Of a stretch of 64,000 bases of DNA, positions 50,435 to 58,685 are shown piece by piece; within the stretch, counting starts at the first letter, position 1; every line of letters begins with the position of its first letter. The stretch is from Novosphingobium sp. Gsoil 351. GTDB lineage: Bacteria; Pseudomonadota; Alphaproteobacteria; Sphingomonadales; Sphingomonadaceae. The stretch spans positions 2,881,501 through 2,945,500 of the forward strand of contig NZ_CP046120.1 of the NCBI RefSeq assembly GCF_009707465.1. Direction: 5' to 3'. The notes under the pieces were generated by a model. It was not told where the DNA came from. It searched no databases and saw nothing but the letters and a program-made list of their open reading frames with translations. A program made the position numbers and the translations under genes.

Positions 50435-52036
50435 TCAGTTGCGCCCCTGCAGCTTGCCCCGCGCGATCACCTGCGCCTGGATTTCCGCCGCGCCTTCGAA
50501 GATGTTGAGGATGCGCGCGTCGCACAGCACTCGGCTGATCTCGTATTCGAGCGCGTAGCCGTTTCCACCGTGAATCTGGAGGGCTGCGTCTGCGGCTGTC
50601 CAGGCGGCGCGTGTCGCGAGAAGCTTGGCCATTCCCGCTTCGATGTCGCAACGGCGACCCATGTCCTTGGTCCGCGCCGCGGCATAAGTCAGCTCGCGGG
50701 CCATGATGAGATCGACCTGCATCATCGCCAGCTTATCGGCGACGCGCGGAAATTCGAGGATGGGGCGACCGAACTGCGTGCGGTCGCAAGCGTAGCGAAA
50801 GGCCAGTTCAAACGCCCGGCGACCGACCCCGACCGCGCGCGCCGCGGTCTGGATCCGTGCGCCTTCGAAGGTCTGCATAAGCTGCTTGAACCCGGCACCC
50901 TCGCGGCCGCCGAGCAGCGCGTCGGAGGGGGCTGCGAAGCCATCGAACTGGAGCGCGTATTCGCGCATCCCGCGATAGCCCAGTACTTCGATCTCGCTAC
51001 CGCTCAGGCCCGCGTCCGGAAAGGCATCGGCCGCGTTGCCGCGCTGTTTGGGCACCAGCAGTAGCGAAAGCCCGGCATAGCCCTTGTCGGACGTGGTCCG
51101 CGCCATCAGCGTCATCAGATCGGCGCGCGCGGCGTGGGTGATCCAGGTCTTGGCGCCGTCGATCCGCCAGCCGCCGTCGGCCGTGCGGGTGGCGCGGGTG
51201 GTCAGGCTGGCCATGTCCGATCCGGTGTCGGGCTCGGTGAACACCGCCGTCGGCAGGGTCTCTCCGCTGGCGATTCGCGGCAGCCAATGCGCCTTTTGCT
51301 CAGGCGTGCCGCCCAGCATGATCAGCTCACCGGCGATCTCCGAGCGGGTGCCGAGCGAGCCGGTGCCGATCCACCCGCGCGACAGCTCTTCGGTGACGAT
51401 GCACATCACCAGCTTGCCCAGGCCAAGCCCGCCGAATTCCTCGGGAATGCACACCCCGAACGTCCCCATCTCGGCCATCGCCGCGACCAGATCGTCGGGA
51501 ATCAGAGCGTTGGCGAGGTGCCAGCGGTGCGCGTGGGGGACGATCCGCTCTTCGGTGAAGCGATGGTACTGATCGCGGATCGTATCGAGTATCGGGTCGC
51601 CGAAGGATGCGGAGACCGTGGCGCCGCTGCGGAGGAGCGAAACCAGCCGCGCGCGAGCCGGTGCCGCGTTCCCCTCGACGATCAGGGTCCGAACCTCGGG
51701 GTTGGTCGCGAGCTCGTTGGCGCAGTCTTCCAGTCCCAGAGCGATGGGCCGGACGATCTCGTTCTGGCCCATCGCGATCCCGCCGGCCAGTTGCGCGAGC
51801 GTCTCGCCGAAACCGATCGTGAGGACCAGGTCGTCGACCTCGGACGGAGCCTCCACCCCCTCGTGCCACGCGGCCAGCGCCTCGAGCGACGCAGCGGCGG
51901 TTGCGATCCAGGCATAGCCGTGCGCGGCATGCTGCTCGGCATCGAGACTGGAACCGGCGAGCCGCTCGCGCAAGGCCTCCAGGGCCGCCTGAGCATAACG
52001 CGTCGCCGCCACGACCGCAGACCCGACTGTATTCAT
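50435..52036 (-). CDS. mcd: Methylsuccinyl-CoA dehydrogenase
   Basis: A 533-residue acyl-CoA dehydrogenase with the approximately 140-residue N-terminal helical extension characteristic of Mcd, the ethylmalonyl-CoA pathway enzyme that converts (2S)-methylsuccinyl-CoA to mesaconyl-CoA. Diagnostic stretches are IGFGETLAQLAGGIAMGQNE in the extension, SRGWIGTGSLGTRSEIAGEL, FTEPDTGSDMASL (flavin loop) and DARILNIFEGAAEIQAQ, which carries the catalytic glutamate. Similarity to Rhodobacter-type Mcd is judged from memory. Other pathway genes are not in the window. It is divergent from an SDR gene. Confidence 0.82.
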   Translation of the reverse strand: MNTVGSAVVAATRYAQAALEALRERLAGSSLDAEQHAAHGYAWIATAAASLEALAAWHEGVEAPSEVDDLVLTIGFGETLAQLAGGIAMGQNEIVRPIALGLEDCANELATNPEVRTLIVEGNAAPARARLVSLLRSGATVSASFGDPILDTIRDQYHRFTEERIVPHAHRWHLANALIPDDLVAAMAEMGTFGVCIPEEFGGLGLGKLVMCIVTEELSRGWIGTGSLGTRSEIAGELIMLGGTPEQKAHWLPRIASGETLPTAVFTEPDTGSDMASLTTRATRTADGGWRIDGAKTWITHAARADLMTLMARTTSDKGYAGLSLLLVPKQRGNAADAFPDAGLSGSEIEVLGYRGMREYALQFDGFAAPSDALLGGREGAGFKQLMQTFEGARIQTAARAVGVGRRAFELAFRYACDRTQFGRPILEFPRVADKLAMMQVDLIMARELTYAAARTKDMGRRCDIEAGMAKLLATRAAWTAADAALQIHGGNGYALEYEISRVLCDARILNIFEGAAEIQAQVIARGKLQGRN

Positions 52037-52131
52037 GCGCTTCCCTTCGCGAGCAATTTCGACGGGATGCCAAGCAGGACCGATTGGTTCATAGCAATCG
52101 TGATTTTGGATGAGACTGCCGGAGCTGCCCG

Positions 52132-52911
52132 ATGAGCGACTATCCGCTTCCCTACTACTCGACCGACCTGGCTGGACGCGTCGCCCTGGTCACCGGGGCG
52201 TCGTCGGGCTTTGGCGAGCGCTTCGCGCGAGTGCTCGCCGCCAAGGGCGCCAAGGTCGTGCTATGCGCTCGGCGCAAGGACCGGCTCGATGCTCTTGCCG
52301 CCGAGATCGGCCCGAATGCGCTGGCGGTGGAAATGGACGCCACCGACGCCGCCAGCCTGACCCGCGCCGTGGATGCCGCCGAGGCGGCGTTCGGCACGGT
52401 CGACATCCTGGTCAACAACGCCGGCATCCCCGACGCCCAGCGCGCCCACAAGATGAGCCTGGAGCTGGTCGATCGGGTGATCGGGGTTAATTTGCGCGCG
52501 CCGTGGCTGCTCGCCACCGATGTCGCGCGCCGGTTGATCGCCGCGAAGAGGCCGGGGCGGATCGTCAACATCAGCTCGACCGCGCACTATGGCTACAGCG
52601 GCGGCGGCGCGGCGCTCTATGCGGTGACCAAGACCGCGATCGCGCGGATGACCGAGACGCTCAGCGTCGAGTGGGCGGGCTACGACATCAACGTAAACGC
52701 CATCGCGCCGGGCATGTTCGTCACCGAAATGACCGACGGGATGTTCGAGCGGATCGGAAATCAGGCTGACAATGTGATGCGCAAGCGGATTCCCGATCCG
52801 GCGCTGCTCGATTCGACGCTGCTCTATCTGGTCGGCCCAGCGTCAGAGGCCGTCACCGGGGCGGTGATCCGCGTCGACGATGGGCAGAGCGCGCGGGTGA
52901 CGCTGCGCTGA
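52132..52911 (+). CDS. Short-chain dehydrogenase/reductase
   Basis: A 259-residue classical SDR. LVTGASSGFGERFA is the NAD(P) loop, NNAGI the structural motif, ISSTAHYGYSGGG the serine strand and YAVTKTAIAR the YxxxK. C-terminal GAVIRVDDGQ is the usual ending. An acidic residue pattern after strand 2 (CARRKDRL) suggests NADP(H). Divergent from mcd with a 95-bp gap; a shared pathway is possible but unproven. Confidence 0.9.
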   Translation: MSDYPLPYYSTDLAGRVALVTGASSGFGERFARVLAAKGAKVVLCARRKDRLDALAAEIGPNALAVEMDATDAASLTRAVDAAEAAFGTVDILVNNAGIPDAQRAHKMSLELVDRVIGVNLRAPWLLATDVARRLIAAKRPGRIVNISSTAHYGYSGGGAALYAVTKTAIARMTETLSVEWAGYDINVNAIAPGMFVTEMTDGMFERIGNQADNVMRKRIPDPALLDSTLLYLVGPASEAVTGAVIRVDDGQSARVTLR

Positions 52912-52933
52912 GCGGACAGCACAGCGCCGACGG

Positions 52934-53224
52934 TCAGATCGCGCCCTTGCACGCCGCCTTGGTCCGGTTGCCCGCGAGGTGGCAATCGTAGGTGACCTTC
53001 TTGCCGTTGGCGAGGCGGGTGGTGACCATTCCCGACTTGCCGCGCGGCTTGGCGGCGCTCGCCGTGCGCGCGGCGGGCTTGGCGGGTACCGCGCGCGTGG
53101 CGGGCTTGGCGGGGGTGGCGGGAACCGCGCGGGCGGCGGCGTGGGTCGGAGTGGTGGTCGCGGCCATGGCCGGGGAGGCGGCGAGCGCCAGCGCGGCGCC
53201 CGCGAGCAGGATGGAGCGGATCAT
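52934..53224 (-). CDS. Small exported Ala/Pro/Lys-rich protein
   Basis: A 96-residue protein with a signal peptide (LLAGAALALAASPAMA), a low-complexity middle built from VPATPAKPATRA-like repeats, and a short ordered tail (TRLANGKKVTYDCHLAGNRT then KAACKGAI) with two cysteines. Probably periplasmic. Its tail resembles the next small gene in ending ACKG. Function unknown. Confidence 0.75.
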   Translation of the reverse strand: MIRSILLAGAALALAASPAMAATTTPTHAAARAVPATPAKPATRAVPAKPAARTASAAKPRGKSGMVTTRLANGKKVTYDCHLAGNRTKAACKGAI

Positions 53225-53350
53225 GTCGAATTCCTATTGGTCCGGGGGAGATCTCCGGCCGCGGCGGCGGGGCCGTGCAGCAATCACCTGCGGGGCCGAA
53301 GGGACTTTGCCCCGTGGCCCACCTGCCGCGACCGGAGAACGGAAGCGACC

Positions 53351-53536
53351 TCAGCCGGCTGGCTTGGCCGCGGTCTTTGTCGCCTTGGCCTGGGCCTTGC
53401 AGTCCTTCAGCTTCGCGCCCTTCAGGCCCTTGCAGGCGTTGGTCGGGGCCATCTTGTGCGCGGTGGCGGAGGCGATCGTGGGCGAGGCGAGCAGGGTCGC
53501 GGCGGCGAGGCCGGCAAAAACGGTGCGAATGATCAT
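53351..53536 (-). CDS. Small exported Lys/Ala-rich protein (61 residues)
   Basis: Signal peptide MIIRTVFAGLAAATLLASP then TNACKGLKGAKLKDCKAQAK and a Lys/Ala tail. Two Cys nine residues apart could form a disulfide. GAGGAACC lies before the ATG at 53536; a much longer frame upstream is an antisense shadow of the kinase gene. It lies 100 bp downstream of the kinase on the same strand. Confidence 0.7.
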   Translation of the reverse strand: MIIRTVFAGLAAATLLASPTIASATAHKMAPTNACKGLKGAKLKDCKAQAKATKTAAKPAG

Positions 53537-53637
53537 CGAATGGTTCCTCTGGTTTCGTGCCGCGCCCCGTGTGGCCGGCACGACCTCGTCTAGAGGCCCC
53601 GCGCTATCGGCAGCGTGGCGGACGTCTGAAGAAAAGT

Positions 53638-55014
53638 TCACGAAACCAGTCGGGTCAGGCGGATCGTGGCGCTGAGGCCGGGATGGTTGTCGGCCAGTTC
53701 GAGCGAGCCACCGTGAAGCCGGGCGACCGCCTCGACCAGCGCCAGCCCCAGCCCCGAGCCCGGCAGGTGCCGCGCCGGATCGAGCCGGTGGAAGCGGGCG
53801 CGGGCTTCGTCGCGGCGCTCGGCCGGAATGCCGATGCCGTCGTCGGTGACGATCAGGCGCAGCTCGGTCGGCGCGCTCTCCGCCGACAGGACGATGGCGC
53901 TGCCGCCGTCGGCGTACTTCATCGCGTTTTCGACGAGATTGCCAATCGCCTGACTCACCAACTGGCGATGGAGCATGAACGCTCCTTCCGGCACCGCGCC
54001 GACCGACAGGGCGAACCCGCTGTCCTCCGCGACGGGCCCATAGATCTCGGCGGCATCGCGCAGCAATGCGGTGACGTCGGTGGGCGCGAACAGATCGCGC
54101 CCGATGCCCGCTTCGGCGCGGCTGATGGTCAGCGCGGTGGTCAGCATCGCGAGAACGATGTCCGCCTCTTCGGCGACTTGGCCGAGCGCCAGGCGGTTGG
54201 CAGGGTCGTCCGCATCGCGCAGCGCGGCCTCGATCACCGACTTCATCCGCGTCACCGGCGAACGCAAGTCGTGGGCCAGCGCGTCGGTCACCGTGCGCAG
54301 TTCGCCGACCAGCATCTCGATCCGTGCCAGCATCGCGTTGACGCCCAGGGCCAGCCGGTCGAACGCGTCGGCGCTGCCGTCGGCGGGGACGCGGCGCGAC
54401 AGGTCGCCCGCGCTGACCGCGTCGACGGTGGTGGCGAGCGTCGAGATCCGGCGGTCGATCAGCCGTCCCACGAACACCGCGATCAGCAGCGCCAGCGGCA
54501 CCGCTAGCAGCATCGCCCCGATCAGCGCCGAGCGGCCCACATCGTTGAGTATGAGCGTGCCCTCGACGACGTGCCCTGCGAGGAGCCGTGAACCATCGGG
54601 CAGCGTAACCGCGGTCAGCCCGATGCGTTCCGCGGTGACGCTCGACGTGCGATACAGTGTGAGGACCCGCCAAGGCGTATCGTTCGCCGTACCGCGCGGC
54701 CACCGCGCGAGGTTCCCGGCAAGCCGCGTGCCGTCCGGCGCGACCAGCAGCAGCACTGCGGTATGTCCGAAGGTGAACGACAGCCGCTCGTTCATCTCCT
54801 CGATCAGCCTAGGCTGGCCGCCCGCCGCATAGGCGCTCACGAGCTCGTCCTTCAACTCGCCCACGGTCGCCTGTTCCTGGCGCGTCAACGCCGTTTCGCT
54901 GGCCGACCCTACGTACCACAACACCGCAGCGGTCGTTGCGACCTGGCAGGCGAACACCAGCACCACCAGGCGTACCGTGGTGGACCGCGCCAGTCCCTGC
55001 CACGACACGCGCAT
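53638..55014 (-). CDS. Sensor histidine kinase
   Basis: A 458-residue membrane kinase: TM1 (VRLVVLVFACQVATTAAVLW), periplasmic domain about 130 residues, TM2 (LIGAMLLAVPLALLIAVFVG), HAMP (IDRRISTLATTVDAVSAGDL), HisKA with LAHDLRSPVTRM as the phosphorylated histidine box, and HATPase with NAMKYAD, DDGIGIP and GSGLGLALV. The start at 55014 is 13 bp after the regulator stop. Partner of the adjacent OmpR-type regulator. The periplasmic domain shows no known sensor motif. Confidence 0.93.
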   Translation of the reverse strand: MRVSWQGLARSTTVRLVVLVFACQVATTAAVLWYVGSASETALTRQEQATVGELKDELVSAYAAGGQPRLIEEMNERLSFTFGHTAVLLLVAPDGTRLAGNLARWPRGTANDTPWRVLTLYRTSSVTAERIGLTAVTLPDGSRLLAGHVVEGTLILNDVGRSALIGAMLLAVPLALLIAVFVGRLIDRRISTLATTVDAVSAGDLSRRVPADGSADAFDRLALGVNAMLARIEMLVGELRTVTDALAHDLRSPVTRMKSVIEAALRDADDPANRLALGQVAEEADIVLAMLTTALTISRAEAGIGRDLFAPTDVTALLRDAAEIYGPVAEDSGFALSVGAVPEGAFMLHRQLVSQAIGNLVENAMKYADGGSAIVLSAESAPTELRLIVTDDGIGIPAERRDEARARFHRLDPARHLPGSGLGLALVEAVARLHGGSLELADNHPGLSATIRLTRLVS

Positions 55015-55027
55015 CAGCGACCTTGCC

Positions 55028-55711
55028 TCAATCGCCGATGCCGAGCCGATAGCCGGCCCCGCGGACAGTGTGCAGCAGCACATTGCCCTCGCCCTCGTCG
55101 ATCTTGCGGCGCAAACGGCTGACATGGACGTCGATCACGTTGGTGCCGGGATCGAAATGATAGTCCCACACGCCCTCGAGCAGCATCGTTCGAGTAACCA
55201 CCTGGCCGGCGTGGCGCAGCAGGTATTCGAGCAGGCGGAACTCGCGCGGCTGGAGATCGACCGTGCGCCCCCCGCGCTTCACCTTCCGGCTGAGCAGGTC
55301 CATTTCGAGATCGCCGCAGTGCAGCCGGGTTTCGACCGGAGTGCTGCGGCCGCGGCGCAGCAGCGCGCGCAGCCGGGCGAGCAGTTCACCGAACGCGAAC
55401 GGCTTGACCAGGTAGTCGTCGGATCCCGCGGTCAGCCCGGCGACGCGGTCCTCGGCCGTGGCGAGCGCCGACAGGATCAGGACCGGAGTATCGAGCGCCG
55501 CGGCGCGTAAGGCGCCCAGCACGCCCATGCCGTCCATCCCCGGCAGCATCCGGTCGAGAACGATCGCATCGTAGCTGCCGTCGCTGGCATGAAAGAAACC
55601 GTCGCGGCCATTGTCGGCTCGGTCGACGATAAAGCCTTCCTCGGCCAGCCCCTTGACGATGTACGCGGCGGTGGCGTCGTCGTCGTCGATCAGCAGTATC
55701 TTGTGACCCAT
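55028..55711 (-). CDS. OmpR-family response regulator
   Basis: A 227-residue regulator. ILLIDDDDATAAY has the acidic pocket, IVLDRMLPGMDG the phosphoacceptor Asp, LILSALAT the switch Thr/Ser region and YLVKPFAFGELLARL the lysine; residues about 130-225 are a winged helix ending TVRGAGYRLG. The ATG at 55711 is chosen because the CheY fold starts there. It precedes its kinase by 13 bp and follows the His-rich exported protein by 107 bp on the same strand. Confidence 0.94.
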   Translation of the reverse strand: MGHKILLIDDDDATAAYIVKGLAEEGFIVDRADNGRDGFFHASDGSYDAIVLDRMLPGMDGMGVLGALRAAALDTPVLILSALATAEDRVAGLTAGSDDYLVKPFAFGELLARLRALLRRGRSTPVETRLHCGDLEMDLLSRKVKRGGRTVDLQPREFRLLEYLLRHAGQVVTRTMLLEGVWDYHFDPGTNVIDVHVSRLRRKIDEGEGNVLLHTVRGAGYRLGIGD

Positions 55712-55817
55712 CGTCGCTCGCCAGGTTGCGTCAGGAGGGCATAGCACGGTGCCGGAAGGCGGCAAGCCGACGGGGCGGAAGCGCGCTTCCGCCCCGCTCC
55801 CGAAAGGGTTCGCAGGT

Positions 55818-56129
55818 TCAGCCCTTGGGCTTGACCGCGGGGGCGGAGTGGTGCGCGACGTGGGCCGCTTGACGCCTGGCCTTCGCGTGCCTGACCGCGC
55901 GGTGGTGGTGGCGCTTCATCGCGCCCTTGCCCGCGTGGTGGTGGCGCATGGCCGCATGATGGTGCGCCGCCGGAGCGGCGCGCATCGCTTCGCCGCGCTG
56001 GATGCAGTGATCGGTAACGGTGCGGCTGCACGAGGGCACGTCGCTATCGCCCGTTGCTGCCGGGGTCTGCGCCTGCGCTGCGCCGCCCGCGAACAGGGCG
56101 GCAATGGCGGCGGCCAATACGATTTTCAT
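55818..56129 (-). CDS. Small exported histidine-rich protein
   Basis: A 103-residue protein with signal peptide (MKIVLAAAIAALFAGGAAQA), two Cys in SCSRTVTDHCIQ, then clusters AAPAAHHHAAMRHHHAGKG and MKRHHHRAVRHAKARRQAAH. More than a dozen histidines suggest binding of Zn, Cu, Ni or Co in the periplasm. AAAGGA precedes the ATG. Position ahead of the response regulator suggests metal- or envelope-related sensing by the two-component system; this is inference. Confidence 0.75.
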   Translation of the reverse strand: MKIVLAAAIAALFAGGAAQAQTPAATGDSDVPSCSRTVTDHCIQRGEAMRAAPAAHHHAAMRHHHAGKGAMKRHHHRAVRHAKARRQAAHVAHHSAPAVKPKG

Positions 56130-56263
56130 CTCAGAATCCTTTCGCCAGGGTTGCAGTGACCAAGCGGAAATCCGCTCGGCACCTGACCCGATATTCGGGC
56201 CGGCGGGGGCGCAGGTCACGTTAAGCTTTGGTCATTAGACGGCCATCGGCCCCGACCGGGCGG

Positions 56264-57070
56264 TTATCCGCGCGCCACGCTGTCCATGGCCTCGGCCGTG
56301 ACCGGATAGCCGGCATCGGCGGGGATCGTCAGCCACGCGGCGCCGTCGCGCTGTTCGACCGAGGGCGTAATCGTCCGCGCCGGGATCGCCTCGGCGTGGG
56401 CGCGAGCTTCGGCGAAACTCGCGAAACGGGCAAGGCGCTCGAGATTGCGGCGGGTCGGGAAGATGATCATGATCTTGCCGCTGTCCGCCAGCTCCAGCGC
56501 ACCGGCGGCGCTCGCCCAGAATAGGTGCGTGTTCTCGGTCTCGTCGACCAGAAGATCGACCGACCCGGTGCCCAGGTCGGCAAGGTAGAAGCGCGTGTCG
56601 AATATGCGCATGTGGCGATGCTTGGGGCGCCAGCGCGCGAAGTAAGTGAGGTCGTCGAGTTTCAGCGTCCATCCGTGCCGTTCCAGCACCGGGCCGAGCG
56701 CGCCCTGCTCGCAAAGATAGGCCCGCGCGGCGAGCGCCTCGGCGTGATCCACCGTGGCGTCGATCCCGACCACCAACCCGGTTTCCTCAATCGTCTCGCG
56801 CACCGCGGCGATGCGCCCGGCCAGATCGGCGAGCGTATCCTCGTCGGCGCCCGGCGTGGCCAGGGTAGCTGCCAGGTCGTAATCAGCGGCGTCGACGCGG
56901 CCGCCGGGGAAGACCGCGGCGCCCCCGGCAAATCGCATGCTGGCCGATCGTTCGACCATCAACAGTTGCGGCGGGCCGCCGGCTGGATCGTTGCGGAAGA
57001 TGACCACGGTGGCGGCGGGGGTGGCGGGCGGAGCCTCGTCAAGTTCGGCGTATTCATCTTGTGGCGTCAT
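56264..57070 (-). CDS. NUDIX hydrolase (NUDT19-like)
   Basis: A 268-residue protein. FPGGRVDAADYD starts the NUDIX region, and after an insertion of about 30 residues the box ends AVRETIEETGLVVG (REUxEE). The long insertion between GG and RExxEE is characteristic of NUDT19/RP2-like CoA pyrophosphatases. Start taken at 57070 (MTPQDEYAELD). Probably cleaves CoA derivatives or other nucleoside diphosphate compounds. Stands alone. Confidence 0.85.
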   Translation of the reverse strand: MTPQDEYAELDEAPPATPAATVVIFRNDPAGGPPQLLMVERSASMRFAGGAAVFPGGRVDAADYDLAATLATPGADEDTLADLAGRIAAVRETIEETGLVVGIDATVDHAEALAARAYLCEQGALGPVLERHGWTLKLDDLTYFARWRPKHRHMRIFDTRFYLADLGTGSVDLLVDETENTHLFWASAAGALELADSGKIMIIFPTRRNLERLARFASFAEARAHAEAIPARTITPSVEQRDGAAWLTIPADAGYPVTAEAMDSVARG

Positions 57071-57220
57071 GCCGACGGCATGGGGCGAGGGCGTGAGCTT
57101 GCCAAGAGGAAATGCGCAAAAAAGCGGTGCCCGCATGCCTGTCGGCGGAGTTTACACCTTGCCGCGCATTCAATCTTCAGGGAGCATTGAAAGCGACCAG
57201 AATCAGCGGTTTGCCAAAAC

Positions 57221-57236
57221 TGGCACGGCTTCTGCA
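57221..57236 (+). promoter_or_regulatory. Sigma-54 type promoter without an obvious gene
   Basis: TGGCACGGCTTCTGCA matches the -24/-12 consensus TGGCAC-N5-TTGCA at all but one position, with GG and GC separated by exactly 10 bases. Transcription would run rightward from about 57247, but no plus-strand gene follows for nearly 3 kb. Weak upstream similarity to an NtrC site (TGCGCA...GGTGCC) is at 57113-57131 with the wrong spacing. The rest of 57071-57376 contains no gene. Confidence 0.55.
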
Positions 57237-57267
57237 TAGACGCCTGTACCCAAGAAGTCTTCCTTCG

Positions 57268-57305
57268 AGGCGGAGCCATCCCCCCGGTCTCCAACGGCTC
57301 CGCCT
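57268..57305. terminator. Perfect 10-bp inverted repeat
   Basis: AGGCGGAGCC and GGCTCCGCCT flank an 18-base loop. No T-tract on either strand. It could be a factor-dependent stop for the minus-strand permease, or a structural element of an RNA made from the sigma-54 promoter 21 bp before it. Confidence 0.5.
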
Positions 57306-57376
57306 CCCCGGAAACTCTTCCCGAAAAGCAGATCCTCGGTCCTTCGGCTTCCGCCGACCGCCACCCGACGGCGCAT

Positions 57377-58166
57377 CTACTGCATCAGCAGGCGCACGCC
57401 CGAAACGACCAGCACCGCGGCCAACGCCGGGCGCAGCACCGCGTCGGGGGCGCGGCTCGACAGCAGGCTGCCGACGATGACCCCGGGGATCGAGCCGACC
57501 AGCAGGTTGAGCAGCAGCGCGAAATCGACGCTGCCCAGCAACCAGTGCCCGGCCCCCGCGACCAGCGTCAGCGGAATGGCGTGGGCGATGTCGGTACCGA
57601 CGATTCGCGCCACCGGCAGGCGGCGATAGAGCATCAGCAGCACGGTCACCCCGATCGCCCCGGCGCCGACCGACGAGATCGTCACCGACACTCCCAGCAG
57701 CGCGCCCAGCGCGATGGTCGGGATCAGCGCCTTGTCCGGCCCGACCGGATGGTGGGTCGCGCCGTAGGCCAGCAGCTTGCGCTGGAACAGGATGCCCACC
57801 GCGGTGACCAGCAACAGTGCGCCCAGCACCGACAGGATGATCGCGCTCGTCGGCTTGCCGATATGGACGAAGGTGTTGAGCGCGATCAGGGTCAGCACCG
57901 CGGCAGGCAGACTGCCCATCGCCAGGCGGCGCATGATCTTCCAGTCGACGGTGTCTCGCCAGCCGTGGATTCCCGCGCCGATCGACTTGGTAGCCGCCGC
58001 GAACAGGAGATCGGTGCCGACCGCGGTCTGCGGACTGACCCCGAACATCAACACTAGTAGCGGGGTCATCAGCGAGCCCCCCGCCGACCCCGGTCATCCC
58101 GACGAGGAAGCCCACCAGCAGCCCGGCGACGGCATGGGGCAGGTCCATTTGGGCGAGGATGTCCAT
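57377..58166 (-). pseudogene. TauE/SafE family permease with one frameshift
   Basis: Two frames make a 262-residue sulfite-exporter-family protein. From the ATG at 58166 the text is MDILAQMDLPHAVAGLLVGF, LVGMTGVGGG; the next frame continues SLMTPLLVLMFGVSPQTAVG and runs normally to GVRLLMQ. GVGGGSLMTPLL is the family hallmark, so the join is certain. The break is in a run of six C (58077-58082, six G in the gene); five would restore the frame. Downstream start at the internal ATG (58069) would lose the first helix. Indel, assembly error or phase variation. Confidence 0.88.
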
Positions 58167-58289
58167 CGGCCGCGCAATCCTCTCCCGGCCGGCCGGAGTG
58201 GCCGCGTGCCGAAGTGGCGCTTTGGCGTGGCCCAAGTCAATCCGCGAGACAGAGAATGTGCGCCCGTGGGAAGTTGGGCTATTGGCCGC

Positions 58290-58685
58290 TCACACCAGCC
58301 CCAGCTTGGCCAGCTCACCCGCCAGCTTGCCGGGCATGACTTCGCCCGGGTCCTCGCCTTCGCTCAGATCGCGCGGAGCGTCGTCATCGGCGAGATAGCG
58401 CCAGCCCTGGTGAGCGCGGCGGAGGCGGGGATAGACGTCGATCAGCCGGGTCGAGATCAGGATGTTGGTGCGGCCATCCTCGGTGGCCTCGAACCCCAGA
58501 ATCGGCGAGCGCGCGACGAGCTGGTGCTTGTATATCCAGAACAGCGATCCGCCGACCAGCTCGGCGTGGCGCTTGGGCAGATAGCGCGTGGTGAGGCGGG
58601 CAATCTCGCCGCGACTGGCGAACCAGCCATGCATCTCCTCGAGCGACTGCGCCTGATAGGCGACCTTGGTCAGATGCAGCGGCAT
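58290..58685 (-). CDS. DUF1489 family protein
   Basis: A 131-residue alphaproteobacterial conserved protein. HLTKVAYQAQSLEEMHGWFA, TRYLPKRHAELVGGSLFWIY, KHQLVARSPILGFE and RAHQGWRYLADDDAP match DUF1489 throughout. Function unknown. It shares one base (TGATG) with the stop of mgtE, so the two are co-translated; frames extending upstream are inside mgtE. Confidence 0.9.
   Translation of the reverse strand: MPLHLTKVAYQAQSLEEMHGWFASRGEIARLTTRYLPKRHAELVGGSLFWIYKHQLVARSPILGFEATEDGRTNILISTRLIDVYPRLRRAHQGWRYLADDDAPRDLSEGEDPGEVMPGKLAGELAKLGLV

Noticed and set aside
57113..57131. NtrC enhancer upstream of the sigma-54 promoter
   Set aside because: TGCGCA and GGTGCC are separated by 7 bases instead of 5 and the halves are imperfect.
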